A stretch of DNA of 27,341 nt from positions 1 to 27,341 of the forward strand of contig JAJYVI010000003.1 of the NCBI GenBank assembly GCA_021792115.1. Direction: 5' to 3'. This stretch comes from Microcaldota archaeon. Lineage in GTDB: Archaea > Micrarchaeota > Micrarchaeia > Micrarchaeales > Micrarchaeaceae. The notes below the pieces were generated by a model. That model worked only from the letters and a program-made list of their open reading frames with translations, was not told the origin of the DNA and did not search any database. Below are positions 1 to 7,410 of this stretch, piece by piece. How positions within the stretch are numbered: the stretch's first letter is position 1; the number at the start of each line of letters is the position of its first letter. A program made the position numbers and the translations under genes.

Positions 1-1
1 T

Positions 2-532
2 TACATTGCAGGAGCTAGAAAGTTCACCTGGATAAAAATGAAAAGAAGCTATAGAGGAGAATTGTCAGATACTATTGATCTTGTAATTATAGGTTATTAC
101 ATAGGCAAAGGGAGCAGGACAGAGTTTGGGCTAGGTGGCCTGCTGTGCGCCGTATATAATAAGAAGAGAGACATGTATGAGACAGTATCAAAAATAGGGA
201 CAGGATTTTCAGAGGCGGAAATGGCAGAGCTAAAAAAAGATCTTGATCAGATAAAATCAGATTCAAAGCCTGTCAGAGTAGACGCGCTTATAAAGCCAGA
301 CATATGGGTTGAGCCGAAATATATTATCAAAGTCAGGGCAGATGAAATAACAAAATCCCCTACACATACATGTGGAATGCAGAAGGGAATAGGGTATGCG
401 CTGCGGTTCCCAAGACTTATATCTGACGGTTCTGCGATAAGAAAAGACAAAAGTGCGGAGGATGCAACAACCACTGATGAGATAATAGATATGTTCAAGC
501 AGCAGAAGCTTAGTAGTATAAGAGATACTTAA
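2..532 (+). CDS. lig: ATP-dependent DNA ligase, C-terminal part (5' end outside window)
   Basis: This is the 3' end of an ATP-dependent DNA ligase gene, which seals nicks during replication and repair. The frame is open back to base 2, so the ATG at 38 is internal and not the start. The visible protein opens with TWIKMKRSY, which matches ligase motif V, the Lys-rich strand at the end of the adenylation domain. It continues with SDTIDLVIIGYYIGKG and YETVSKIGTGFSEAEM, typical of the C-terminal OB-fold domain of archaeal/eukaryal ligase I. The catalytic KxDG lysine and the N-terminal DNA-binding domain lie outside the window. The gene is convergent with the surface-protein genes that follow. The family call is firm; only about 176 residues are visible. 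Confidence 0.93.
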   Translation, partial: YIAGARKFTWIKMKRSYRGELSDTIDLVIIGYYIGKGSRTEFGLGGLLCAVYNKKRDMYETVSKIGTGFSEAEMAELKKDLDQIKSDSKPVRVDALIKPDIWVEPKYIIKVRADEITKSPTHTCGMQKGIGYALRFPRLISDGSAIRKDKSAEDATTTDEIIDMFKQQKLSSIRDT

Positions 533-559
533 AAATGCGAGACTAAAATCATATTAAGT

Positions 560-596
560 CAATACATTGGAATTAATAATCTTCTGCAATGTATTG
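560..596. terminator. Inverted repeat between convergent genes, possible bidirectional terminator
   Basis: A perfect 10-bp inverted repeat (CAATACATTG at 560-569, CAATGTATTG at 587-596) with a 17-nt loop lies in the 102-bp gap between the ligase stop and the stop of the convergent surface-protein gene. Its position suits a terminator or RNA-end stabilising hairpin read from both strands. It lacks a strong T-tract right after either arm, so the role is inferred from position. Confidence 0.4.
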
Positions 597-634
597 TGTG
601 TGGTTATTATTTAGAGATAAACAGATGCCCTAGA

Positions 635-1312
635 TTATGCAGCGGAGTGGGAAATTATTCGTATGCTCCCTTGGCAGATGCCATTGCTGGTTATGAGGCC
701 TTGTACAGTCACAGGCACTACTGAATTAATTGGCAGAATAGGGTAAATGCTTAAATTGTACTGCGTATTTTTTAGAATTTCTCGTTGTGTAAATTGCTGG
801 GAATATGCTTTAAAGCTTAATATTGAGGGTAAATCTGCATGGGATATTGAGGATATACTAAACAGCTTAAAAGCTTCAATTGCGTTTGACGCGATTTTAT
901 TGGACTGCATATTGTTTGATATTATATTCTGCATATTATAAGCAGTATTATTTTTCAATATAAGTACATGGTATGTTGCATTATTAAGCACTAGAAAACT
1001 TATTTCACCGCTCGCATTAAGCTTATTTAGGGTCTCATTTATACTATTTGATATAATTGTAGCATTTGAGTTGACTGAATTTAAGCTCAAGCTTTTATTT
1101 ACAGAGATTATGAAGTTATTGCTATAATTTACAATGATTGCATTAGTGTCATTTGTTGCAAATATCCCTGTACAATTTTGCAGCGAGGTGGAGTTTTGCA
1201 CTGTAGATGGTGCAGCAGGGGCATTATTATTTGTAAATGTAAAATAAGTCGATAAGAACATGGCAAATACAAATATGCTTCCTATTACCAGTATTATTTG
1301 GCTTTTATTCAT
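635..1312 (-). CDS. Membrane-anchored, sequon-rich surface protein, unknown function
   Basis: I do not recognise a family. The protein has a short basic N-terminus, one membrane segment (IILVIGSIFVFAMFLSTYF) and then about 195 residues predicted outside the cell. The outer part is rich in Asn, Ser and Thr, with at least ten N-glycosylation sequons (for example NST, NCT, NDT, NYS, NKS, NET) and only two cysteines. I chose the ATG at 1312 because GTGA lies 5 nt before it, the spacing seen at other starts here; an ATG at 1315 and a GTG at 1321 are alternatives adding one and three residues. It is last of three consecutive minus-strand surface-protein genes. The type II membrane layout resembles the next protein upstream, but the similarity is loose. 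Confidence 0.75.
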   Translation of the reverse strand: MNKSQIILVIGSIFVFAMFLSTYFTFTNNNAPAAPSTVQNSTSLQNCTGIFATNDTNAIIVNYSNNFIISVNKSLSLNSVNSNATIISNSINETLNKLNASGEISFLVLNNATYHVLILKNNTAYNMQNIISNNMQSNKIASNAIEAFKLFSISSISHADLPSILSFKAYSQQFTQREILKNTQYNLSIYPILPINSVVPVTVQGLITSNGICQGSIRIISHSAA

Positions 1313-1522
1313 CATCCTCACTAACTTTAGTTAAAATCAAACAAGATAAAATTTAGGATATCCGCACAAGTGTATTACTTAATGCAAATACGAAATAATA
1401 ATGATTATAGATAAAATAAAAAGTTATGCTTTAATTTATACTAAAAAATATTCTAAGCTTTTTCTAATATTGTTATATCGATTTATTATTGTGCTGCTAT
1501 TCTTCTTTCTATGTTATATTTA

Positions 1523-2107
1523 TTATTTTATTGTTGATGCAATCCCGCATTGTTTTAGAAAATTATCATTGCCTGACATATAAAGCGCATCTGGTTTTAT
1601 GACCGTGTTGTTGACTGCGCTATAGTTAATGAAGATTGCGGGATACTTCTGCGCAATACTCATGCATGTTGTAGGGCTTGCATAGCTGTAATTTTTCACT
1701 ATTTTACCTAGCCCATTTTGAAGATATGTGCAATTTGTAGAATTAATTACAAAAAATGTTATATCTGCAGAATTTTTTATGTGTGCACTTACTAGATTGT
1801 ATATTATGTTTGTTGCGCAGTCTATTTCATACTGGAATGCTGATGAATTATAATTAACTACTATTGACACATTGCTTGAACTATCAAAATTGCTTTGAAA
1901 TGTACTGAACCCATATTTGCCATTTTTTGCACTAGTGGAATGATATCCAAAATAAAATGCGGAAAAAAGTATTGCAAGCAATAAAATTGCAGATGCTACT
2001 ATCATATATTTTTTAGCAGGCCTTTTTACAGTCTCTGTTTTACCGCGCTCAGGCGTGGCTTTTGTTTCCCCATTGGGTTTGCTTTTTATATGTTTTACAT
2101 CTGGCAT
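1523..2107 (-). CDS. Single-pass membrane protein with four-cysteine extracellular domain, unknown function
   Basis: I do not recognise a family. Of 194 residues, 1-33 are hydrophilic and Lys-rich (cytoplasmic, ending KRPAKK), about 34-54 form one membrane helix, and 55-194 lie outside. The outer part carries several sequons and four cysteines (97, 126, 148, 187). This module resembles the last 140 residues of the neighbouring 687-residue protein: a basic patch, one helix, strand-helix alternation, a P-[VA]-I-[YF]-I-N-x-S strand and a QC near the end, also with four cysteines. Two disulfides are an inference. The ATG follows a GGCGGA ribosome-binding-like sequence. The 210 bp after its stop, up to the next gene on the same strand, hold nothing I can assign. 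Confidence 0.75.
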   Translation of the reverse strand: MPDVKHIKSKPNGETKATPERGKTETVKRPAKKYMIVASAILLLAILFSAFYFGYHSTSAKNGKYGFSTFQSNFDSSSNVSIVVNYNSSAFQYEIDCATNIIYNLVSAHIKNSADITFFVINSTNCTYLQNGLGKIVKNYSYASPTTCMSIAQKYPAIFINYSAVNNTVIKPDALYMSGNDNFLKQCGIASTIK

Positions 2108-2188
2108 AATATTCCGCCTTGAAATTATTTATTGTTCTCCTATGATTTTATTTGTTTTAATTTAATTATTGCTTTTATTTATTATTTT

Positions 2189-4252
2189 TTATTTAGCAAA
2201 TAAAAGCCTACTGACAAGACATTGTGGTCCTGCAGCAGATATGTTTGTATATAAAATTGCCCCATACAGCCCCTTGTAAGACAGGAATGTGCTTGAGCTC
2301 GAGTTTATATATATCACTGGCATACCTTTGCTAAGGTAAGTATCTATGCACTGACTGCTGTATAACAAGTTGCAGGTTGCATTGAGTTGAATGATTACAG
2401 GCGTTTTGCCTGCCTTCGTTATATTGTTTTGAAGCAGTGAAATGCAGCTTGAATTCGTCTGAGCGGCTGCTATTGCCACTACACTTGACCTATTTATCTG
2501 CTCTGAAAATGCACTTACAGGCAAGAAGTTATTCGCCTGCGATGCAATAGTATATGAATAATATACCGCTGCCAACATAGCCAGTATGAGTGCTATAAAG
2601 GCATATTTCCATAATCTGCTTCTCTCTTTGCGTTTGGCCTTTATGTTAACTGCTATATATACAGTATAAAGTATTATGACTGCTATTATGCCAATGAGGA
2701 GGAACAGGATTGGAACGAGCAAATATGCGAATTGCAGTTTCAGAAATACTGGAATATTTATTGACATTACACCCATGACGAACGGCTCTGCGAAGTGCTT
2801 TAATGAAACTAGTGATCGGTAAGACGGTGCTTTAATCGTGCTAAGACCAGAACTTATGTTATTCAATGAAGATATTATTGAATTAGAATTAGTAAGATTT
2901 ACTTTGCCTGCAAGCATGAGGTTTATTGATTGTTGCTCTGACCCAATATATGCAAGAGTATATGGAATCTGCTTAAAGCTCAATTCTTCCTTAAGTATCT
3001 GTGCAGTATTGTTAAGCGACAACTCTTGAATCTTATTATATGTTGCATTTGCCTGCAAATATAATGTTTGAGTCTTGTTAATTGCAGACAGCAATGAATT
3101 AGCCTTAAGCGAAATATTCTGGTATATAGACTTTGATTTTATTACCGAATAGATTTCTGTAAGATTTGCAAGCGATACAGAGAGAGCAGTATCATTTGCT
3201 TTTGACAGAAGTACATTTGATTTATTCAGAATTGACAAATAAGTAGAGGTCGTCTTATTCATGAGCAGATTGAATTGAGTTTTGTTGTATGTCTCTATTG
3301 CTGTTTCAGAATATGTAGCAGCAAGTGTTGCAGATGATGATGCAATTGATGCTACTTCCTGTTTTGACGAAAGCTCGTTGTTTATCAGTTGATGGGAACT
3401 TGAAATAAGGGAATAGTTGAATGTCAAAGAAGGGCAATATCCTATATCAACACAGTACCATGGCATTTGTAAAGGTAGTGCTCCTGCAGGGCAGGTATTA
3501 AGCAATTCAAACATTGTCTGATTTAATGGGAATACAGGATTTTGCGGCATTTTTTGTGCTATTGATGTTATATTATTTAACGTTGAGTTAAGCAGTTCAA
3601 GTTGATCTACAAAGTTAGAATTATTTATATTTGACAGTATAGAAAAATATTTAATATATGTTGCGTTGAGCTGCATGTATTGTTTTGAAAAATTCATTAT
3701 GCCATATCCAAAAGGGGAATCCGGACCCCCAACAGCTTGTAGATCATTGTTGCATGCAGGAACTGATGTGCATGACTGGCAGTAGTTTGAAAGAGTGCAC
3801 TGGAACCTTGTCAAACCAGTAATATAAAGGCATGTACCTATTGATGCATTGCTTTCATCATTAAACATTGACATCTTCTGCTTCAAGTTTGATATGCCTG
3901 TCTGGTTTACAAAATTTGCTTTTGAAAATATGGAATTAAATATTGAAATGGCCTGAGAGCTGCTTGTGACAAGGGAATATTTTTTGTCTGAAGTATTTAT
4001 TAGAATAAAGCTTTGATTACCTGCTTGAAGATGCATTACAATATATGTACTTCCATTGAAAGAATAAGGATAAAATAATGATGTGCTTATTGTTTTGTTA
4101 GGAAAATAAAATGCAAGATAGGAATGAAATGATGCATTCATAGAATTTGCAGTTACTGAATTATTAAGTGGGAATGATATTGCACCCGCACTGCTTATTA
4201 AAAATATTGATAATAGCAGAATTGATAAAAAATAAAATTTGTATTTAAACAT
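2189..4252 (-). CDS. Large secreted/membrane surface protein with Cys-rich region, helical stalk and two C-terminal membrane helices
   Basis: I do not recognise a family. The 687 residues read: signal peptide (1-24, ending SSAGA), sequon-rich outer region, a Cys cluster (141, 152, 158, 161, 167) and a second one (254, 267, 273), then a long Ser/Asn/Leu-rich helical stretch (about 280-480) that could form a coiled-coil stalk. A membrane helix follows at 507-536, a basic cytoplasmic loop (KAKRKERSRLWK, 538-549), a second helix (550-569), and an outer domain (580-687) with four cysteines (603, 627, 635, 678). The last part matches the layout of the 194-residue neighbour. A TATA-like box centred about 26 nt before the ATG suggests leaderless transcription. 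Roles in the cell envelope, adhesion or host contact are only guesses. Confidence 0.8.
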   Translation of the reverse strand: MFKYKFYFLSILLLSIFLISSAGAISFPLNNSVTANSMNASFHSYLAFYFPNKTISTSLFYPYSFNGSTYIVMHLQAGNQSFILINTSDKKYSLVTSSSQAISIFNSIFSKANFVNQTGISNLKQKMSMFNDESNASIGTCLYITGLTRFQCTLSNYCQSCTSVPACNNDLQAVGGPDSPFGYGIMNFSKQYMQLNATYIKYFSILSNINNSNFVDQLELLNSTLNNITSIAQKMPQNPVFPLNQTMFELLNTCPAGALPLQMPWYCVDIGYCPSLTFNYSLISSSHQLINNELSSKQEVASIASSSATLAATYSETAIETYNKTQFNLLMNKTTSTYLSILNKSNVLLSKANDTALSVSLANLTEIYSVIKSKSIYQNISLKANSLLSAINKTQTLYLQANATYNKIQELSLNNTAQILKEELSFKQIPYTLAYIGSEQQSINLMLAGKVNLTNSNSIISSLNNISSGLSTIKAPSYRSLVSLKHFAEPFVMGVMSINIPVFLKLQFAYLLVPILFLLIGIIAVIILYTVYIAVNIKAKRKERSRLWKYAFIALILAMLAAVYYSYTIASQANNFLPVSAFSEQINRSSVVAIAAAQTNSSCISLLQNNITKAGKTPVIIQLNATCNLLYSSQCIDTYLSKGMPVIYINSSSSTFLSYKGLYGAILYTNISAAGPQCLVSRLLFAK

Positions 4253-4273
4253 TATACCAAGCTTTGAACAATT

Positions 4274-4281
4274 TTTATAAA
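4274..4281 (-). promoter_or_regulatory. TATA-like box for the 687-residue surface protein
   Basis: TTTATAAA lies with its centre about 26 nt before the first base of the ATG at 4252. That is the usual archaeal TATA-to-TSS distance, so transcription would start at or near the start codon (leaderless). The surrounding 120 bp are very AT-rich, which lowers confidence. Confidence 0.45.
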
Positions 4282-4372
4282 TAATAAAATGAAATAAATA
4301 AAAATATAACCTATAAAATCAAAAATATATTATATAAATATAAATAAATTCAAGTATGCCATAAGCAGCAGA

Positions 4373-4741
4373 TTAATATATCTGAGACTTGCTTTTCAAC
4401 TTCTTCTCGACTATCTGCAATAGAACTACTGCATTGTTATGTTTCTCATCCCGTGAGGAATATACTAATACTACGTTGTCATCCATTCTAGCAAGTCTAA
4501 GCAGCTTAAGCAGGTCTTTGTTTGTTTTAAGCTCCTCCTTATAGCGCCTTTTAAATTCCATCCATTTTTTTGGATCATGGGAGAACCATTTCCTCAGCTC
4601 ATTGCTAGGACCTATGTTTTTCAGCCATAGATCTATTTTCCTAGAGCTTTTCTTTATTCCTCTTGGCCAGAATCTATCAACAAGTACTCTTGTCTCATTG
4701 TTCAGCGCAAATTTGTCAAACACTCTTCTTATTTTTATCAT
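4373..4741 (-). CDS. DUF488 family protein
   Basis: A 122-residue member of the DUF488 (COG3189-type) family, whose function is unknown. Matching motifs run through the whole length: TRVLVDRFWPRGI near residues 17-29, DLWLKNIGPSNELRKWF in the middle, then a W-x-EF-x-RRY-x-EEL pattern and VVLVYSSRDEKHNNAVVL toward the C-terminus. The length is normal for the family and the ATG fits the family's start. It stands alone between the surface-protein genes and the divergent gatE gene. An 8-bp inverted repeat lies 11-43 nt before its start. Confidence 0.9.
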   Translation of the reverse strand: MIKIRRVFDKFALNNETRVLVDRFWPRGIKKSSRKIDLWLKNIGPSNELRKWFSHDPKKWMEFKRRYKEELKTNKDLLKLLRLARMDDNVVLVYSSRDEKHNNAVVLLQIVEKKLKSKSQIY

Positions 4742-4752
4742 TTAATCTTTGG

Positions 4753-4784
4753 GCATTTTTATTGTGAAAATAAACCAAAAATGC
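4753..4784. repeat. 8-bp inverted repeat upstream of the DUF488 gene
   Basis: GCATTTTT (4753-4760) and AAAAATGC (4777-4784) are perfect inverted copies 16 nt apart. They sit between the DUF488 start and a TATA-like stretch near 4784-4796 on the minus strand. They could be an operator or a 5' leader hairpin; AT-rich chance is possible. Confidence 0.3.
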
Positions 4785-4927
4785 AATATAATAAATTAGA
4801 GAGCAATAAATAAAAAGGTATAATTTAATTGCCTTTGCTACCTATTGTTGAAAATTTAGTCAAAATAATAAGAAACCAAAATCAGAATAAATTGAATTGT
4901 TTGATATGCCTGCTTATAGAGGAATAC

Positions 4928-4938
4928 TTTTATATATA
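4928..4938 (+). promoter_or_regulatory. TATA box upstream of gatE
   Basis: TTTTATATATA is the clearest TATA box in the 333-bp gap between the DUF488 gene and gatE. Transcription would begin about 25 nt later, near 4958-4965, giving a leader of roughly 110 nt before the gatE ATG. That leader contains a foldable segment at 4967-5023. The rest of the gap is featureless AT-rich DNA. Confidence 0.5.
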
Positions 4939-4966
4939 TTTATTTACATAATACTTCTATAGCAAC

Positions 4967-5023
4967 TAGCGACTAACTATAGTTAATTCTTGTTTAGTTT
5001 CTGAGGAACTGGGCTTTTCGCTA
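4967..5023 (+). other. Foldable segment in the gatE leader
   Basis: TAGCGA (4967-4972) can pair with TCGCTA (5018-5023). Inside are a perfect 12-bp palindrome TAACTATAGTTA (4974-4985) and a hairpin AGTTTC-TGA-GGAACT (4996-5010, one G-U pair). Together they draw a three-way junction beginning just after the predicted transcription start. It could be a 5' leader element, a small RNA or an operator; none matches a known RNA family that I recognise. Confidence 0.3.
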
Positions 5024-5074
5024 ATATTTGTTAATTTTAATCAATTTAAAATAAATTTCCAAATTTGAGATTGC

Positions 5075-6937
5075 ATGGATTCTAAATACTGCAAGGAGAT
5101 CGGATTTTTATGCGGCTTGGAGATACATCAGAGGCTCGACACAGAGCGAAAGCTTTTTTGCTCTTGCAGTTCAAGAATAGAGGAAGACAGAGAGATAGGA
5201 TCTGTATTCCGATTTCAACGGGCAGTATCTGGTGAGAGAGGTCTGACTGATGCATCTGCTGAATTTGAAGAGGCAAAAAATAAGAAGTTCTTATACACTT
5301 TAACTAGAAATCATGCCTGCCTAGTTGATATAGATGAAGAACCTCCACATGAGCTAGATGCAACTGCACTCAGATTTGCGCTTGCGCTTGCGCATTCTTT
5401 TGGTATGAAAACATTCGATGAGCTGCAGATAATGCGTAAGGTTATTGTGGATGGAAGCAATCCTAGTGCATTTCAGAGAACGATAATGATAGGGGATAGC
5501 GGCATGATGGACATGGGAAGTTTTAAAATAAGTATACCGTCAATGTTTCTTGAAGAGGAGTCTAGTGGTATATTGTCCTCTTCAGCAGAAACTATTAATT
5601 ATGACACATCAAGACTTGGGATTCCACTTATAGAAATAGATACAGATTTTCACATCCCCACGCCTCAGGATGTAAAGGCAGTTGCTTTTCGTATTGGTAA
5701 GCTGCTGCGAATCTCAGGCTTTGCGCAAAGGGGTATAGGATCTATAAGACAAGATGTGAATGTTTCAATACTTGGAGGAGCAAGAGTCGAGATAAAAGGA
5801 TTTCAGGACATTACAAATATGGATAAATTTATTGAAAACGAAATTCTTCGACAGCAGAACATCCTAAAAATAAATAGTATGGTGAAGAATGCAAATGCCT
5901 CTCTTTCAGAGCCAAGAGATTTAACTCATATTTTTACTAAAACTCAAAGTCCTCTTATAAAATCTTATATTAGTAGAAAAGGCACTGTTATAGGCATGAA
6001 GCTTGCAAATTTCAAAGGCATTCTAGGTATGGAAGTTAATCCTGAACGAAGATTTGGCACAGAAGTCAGTGATTATGCAAAGATTGGCGGTGTCAATGGG
6101 ATCATACACAGTGACGAAGACATAAGCAAATATAAATTCAATGATGATGAAGTGCGCGCAATTAATGCTGAGCTCGGCATTGGTAAAAATGATTCCTTCA
6201 TAATCATAGCAGGAATGGAAAGGAACTGCAAAAATGCAATCAAGTTCGCAAGGATGAGGCTTGAATATGCTTTTTCAGGCAGAGTCCCAGAAGAGACAAG
6301 AGGGGTCTACAATGCAGACCTGTTTACTACAAAGTTTCTCAGACCTGTGCCTGGCAGTGCAAGGATGTATCCTGAAACTGACCTTAGGACAGTGCGCATA
6401 ACAAAGGCGATGCTTGAAGATGCAGAGTCGCACTCCCCAAGCATTGAAAAAGAGGAGGATATACTAAAGGAGCAGATAAAGGCCACCAGTCTCCGCGACC
6501 AGATGATGATGTCCCCAAGATATGGGCTTTATAAATTGGCAGTCTCATCAGTTGATATAAATCCTGAGTTTGTGGCTAATGTGCTTGTGCAGAAGTTTAC
6601 AGAGCTGCGTCGCGCAGGGTACGATGTTGAGAAGATACCCGAGGAAAAGATAATTGAGATCTTTAAGCTCTATGCAGAGTCAAAAATAACAAAGCAGGCA
6701 ATTGATGAACTGCTCAAGGAAAGCTCTAAAACAAGTGAGAGCATATCTGGGATATTGTCAAGAAAATCTCTATTAAAACTTGATGAGTCCAAACTCGCAG
6801 ATCTTGTGCAAAATGTGATGCATAGCGCGAATACAAAAGACAGGTCAAAGATCATTGCAGCAGTGATGTCTGCAAATAGGCTGAATATTGACGGCGACGA
6901 ACTTAACAGACTGCTTGATAAATTATTGTCCAAATAA
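5075..6937 (+). CDS. gatE: Glutamyl-tRNA(Gln) amidotransferase subunit E
   Basis: GatE works with GatD to convert Glu-tRNA(Gln) to Gln-tRNA(Gln) in archaea that lack glutaminyl-tRNA synthetase. The 620 residues are a normal length. The N-terminal GatB-like kinase domain is clear: GLEIHQRLDTERKLFCSC near residues 14-31, DIDEEPPHELD, IMRKVIVDGSNPSAFQRT and GIPLIEIDTDFHIPTP. GSIRQDVNVSI and VEIKGFQDI follow, then the insertion domain specific to GatE. RMYPETDLR precedes the helical tail domain that contacts tRNA. The ATG gives MDSKYCKEIGFLCGLEIH, matching where the family begins. GatD is not in this window. A TATA box and a possibly structured leader precede the gene. Confidence 0.97.
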   Translation: MDSKYCKEIGFLCGLEIHQRLDTERKLFCSCSSRIEEDREIGSVFRFQRAVSGERGLTDASAEFEEAKNKKFLYTLTRNHACLVDIDEEPPHELDATALRFALALAHSFGMKTFDELQIMRKVIVDGSNPSAFQRTIMIGDSGMMDMGSFKISIPSMFLEEESSGILSSSAETINYDTSRLGIPLIEIDTDFHIPTPQDVKAVAFRIGKLLRISGFAQRGIGSIRQDVNVSILGGARVEIKGFQDITNMDKFIENEILRQQNILKINSMVKNANASLSEPRDLTHIFTKTQSPLIKSYISRKGTVIGMKLANFKGILGMEVNPERRFGTEVSDYAKIGGVNGIIHSDEDISKYKFNDDEVRAINAELGIGKNDSFIIIAGMERNCKNAIKFARMRLEYAFSGRVPEETRGVYNADLFTTKFLRPVPGSARMYPETDLRTVRITKAMLEDAESHSPSIEKEEDILKEQIKATSLRDQMMMSPRYGLYKLAVSSVDINPEFVANVLVQKFTELRRAGYDVEKIPEEKIIEIFKLYAESKITKQAIDELLKESSKTSESISGILSRKSLLKLDESKLADLVQNVMHSANTKDRSKIIAAVMSANRLNIDGDELNRLLDKLLSK

Positions 6938-7138
6938 TGCTACTGTCCAGATAAAGCTTTGCATAGCGCATAATATCGAATTGTTATAAGACTTTTATAT
7001 CTTAAGAGACTCAAGTAATCTATAAAGTGCTCTTTTTAAAATCCTAAAGTCATTGAAGTATTAGCAATTAAATGCAATCTATTTAAACTTTTAAGAGAAA
7101 TACCATTTTATATTTTTTATAAATTTAATGGTGATAGT

Positions 7139-7402
7139 TTGAGCGGAGAAAATTTAGATGATCTTATAAAAAGGATCAATGATGAGATGGATCTGTTGAT
7201 AAATGATATGAGCGTTCCTAAAAATGTCAGGAGCAGTATAACAGAGGCAAAGGAGAAGCTGAATAGCAATGATGAATACAGCGTGAGAATCTCTGCAGCA
7301 ACTTACAATATAGATAGTGTCAGCAATGATGTGAACCTCCAGCAGCAGGCGAGGACGAGGCTGTGGAATATTTTGTCATTGCTTGAATCTATTAAAAATT
7401 AA
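7139..7402 (+). CDS. UPF0147 family protein
   Basis: A small archaeal protein of the UPF0147 family, function unknown. The 87 residues are helical and acidic, with the family's pattern LIKRINDEMDLLINDMSVPKNVRSSITEAKEKL followed by ISAATYNIDSVSNDVNLQQQARTRLWNILSLLE. The start is TTG: GGTG at 7130-7133 lies exactly 5 nt upstream, there is no in-frame ATG nearby, and the protein length fits the family. It ends 8 bp before the DNA polymerase D small subunit gene, so the three genes here are probably co-transcribed. The 201 bp before it contain TATA-like stretches (about 6993-7000 and 7104-7112) but no gene. Confidence 0.9.
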   Translation: MSGENLDDLIKRINDEMDLLINDMSVPKNVRSSITEAKEKLNSNDEYSVRISAATYNIDSVSNDVNLQQQARTRLWNILSLLESIKN

Positions 7403-7410
7403 TCTCATTT

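Noticed and set aside
1401..1583. 60-residue hydrophobic plus-strand frame
   Set aside because: It is in very AT-rich DNA that naturally reads as Phe/Ile/Leu/Tyr, has no ribosome site and overlaps the end of the 194-residue gene.
4960..5025. C/D box small RNA before gatE
   Set aside because: A CTGA box is present at 5001-5004 but no matching C box (RTGATGA) lies at a suitable distance.
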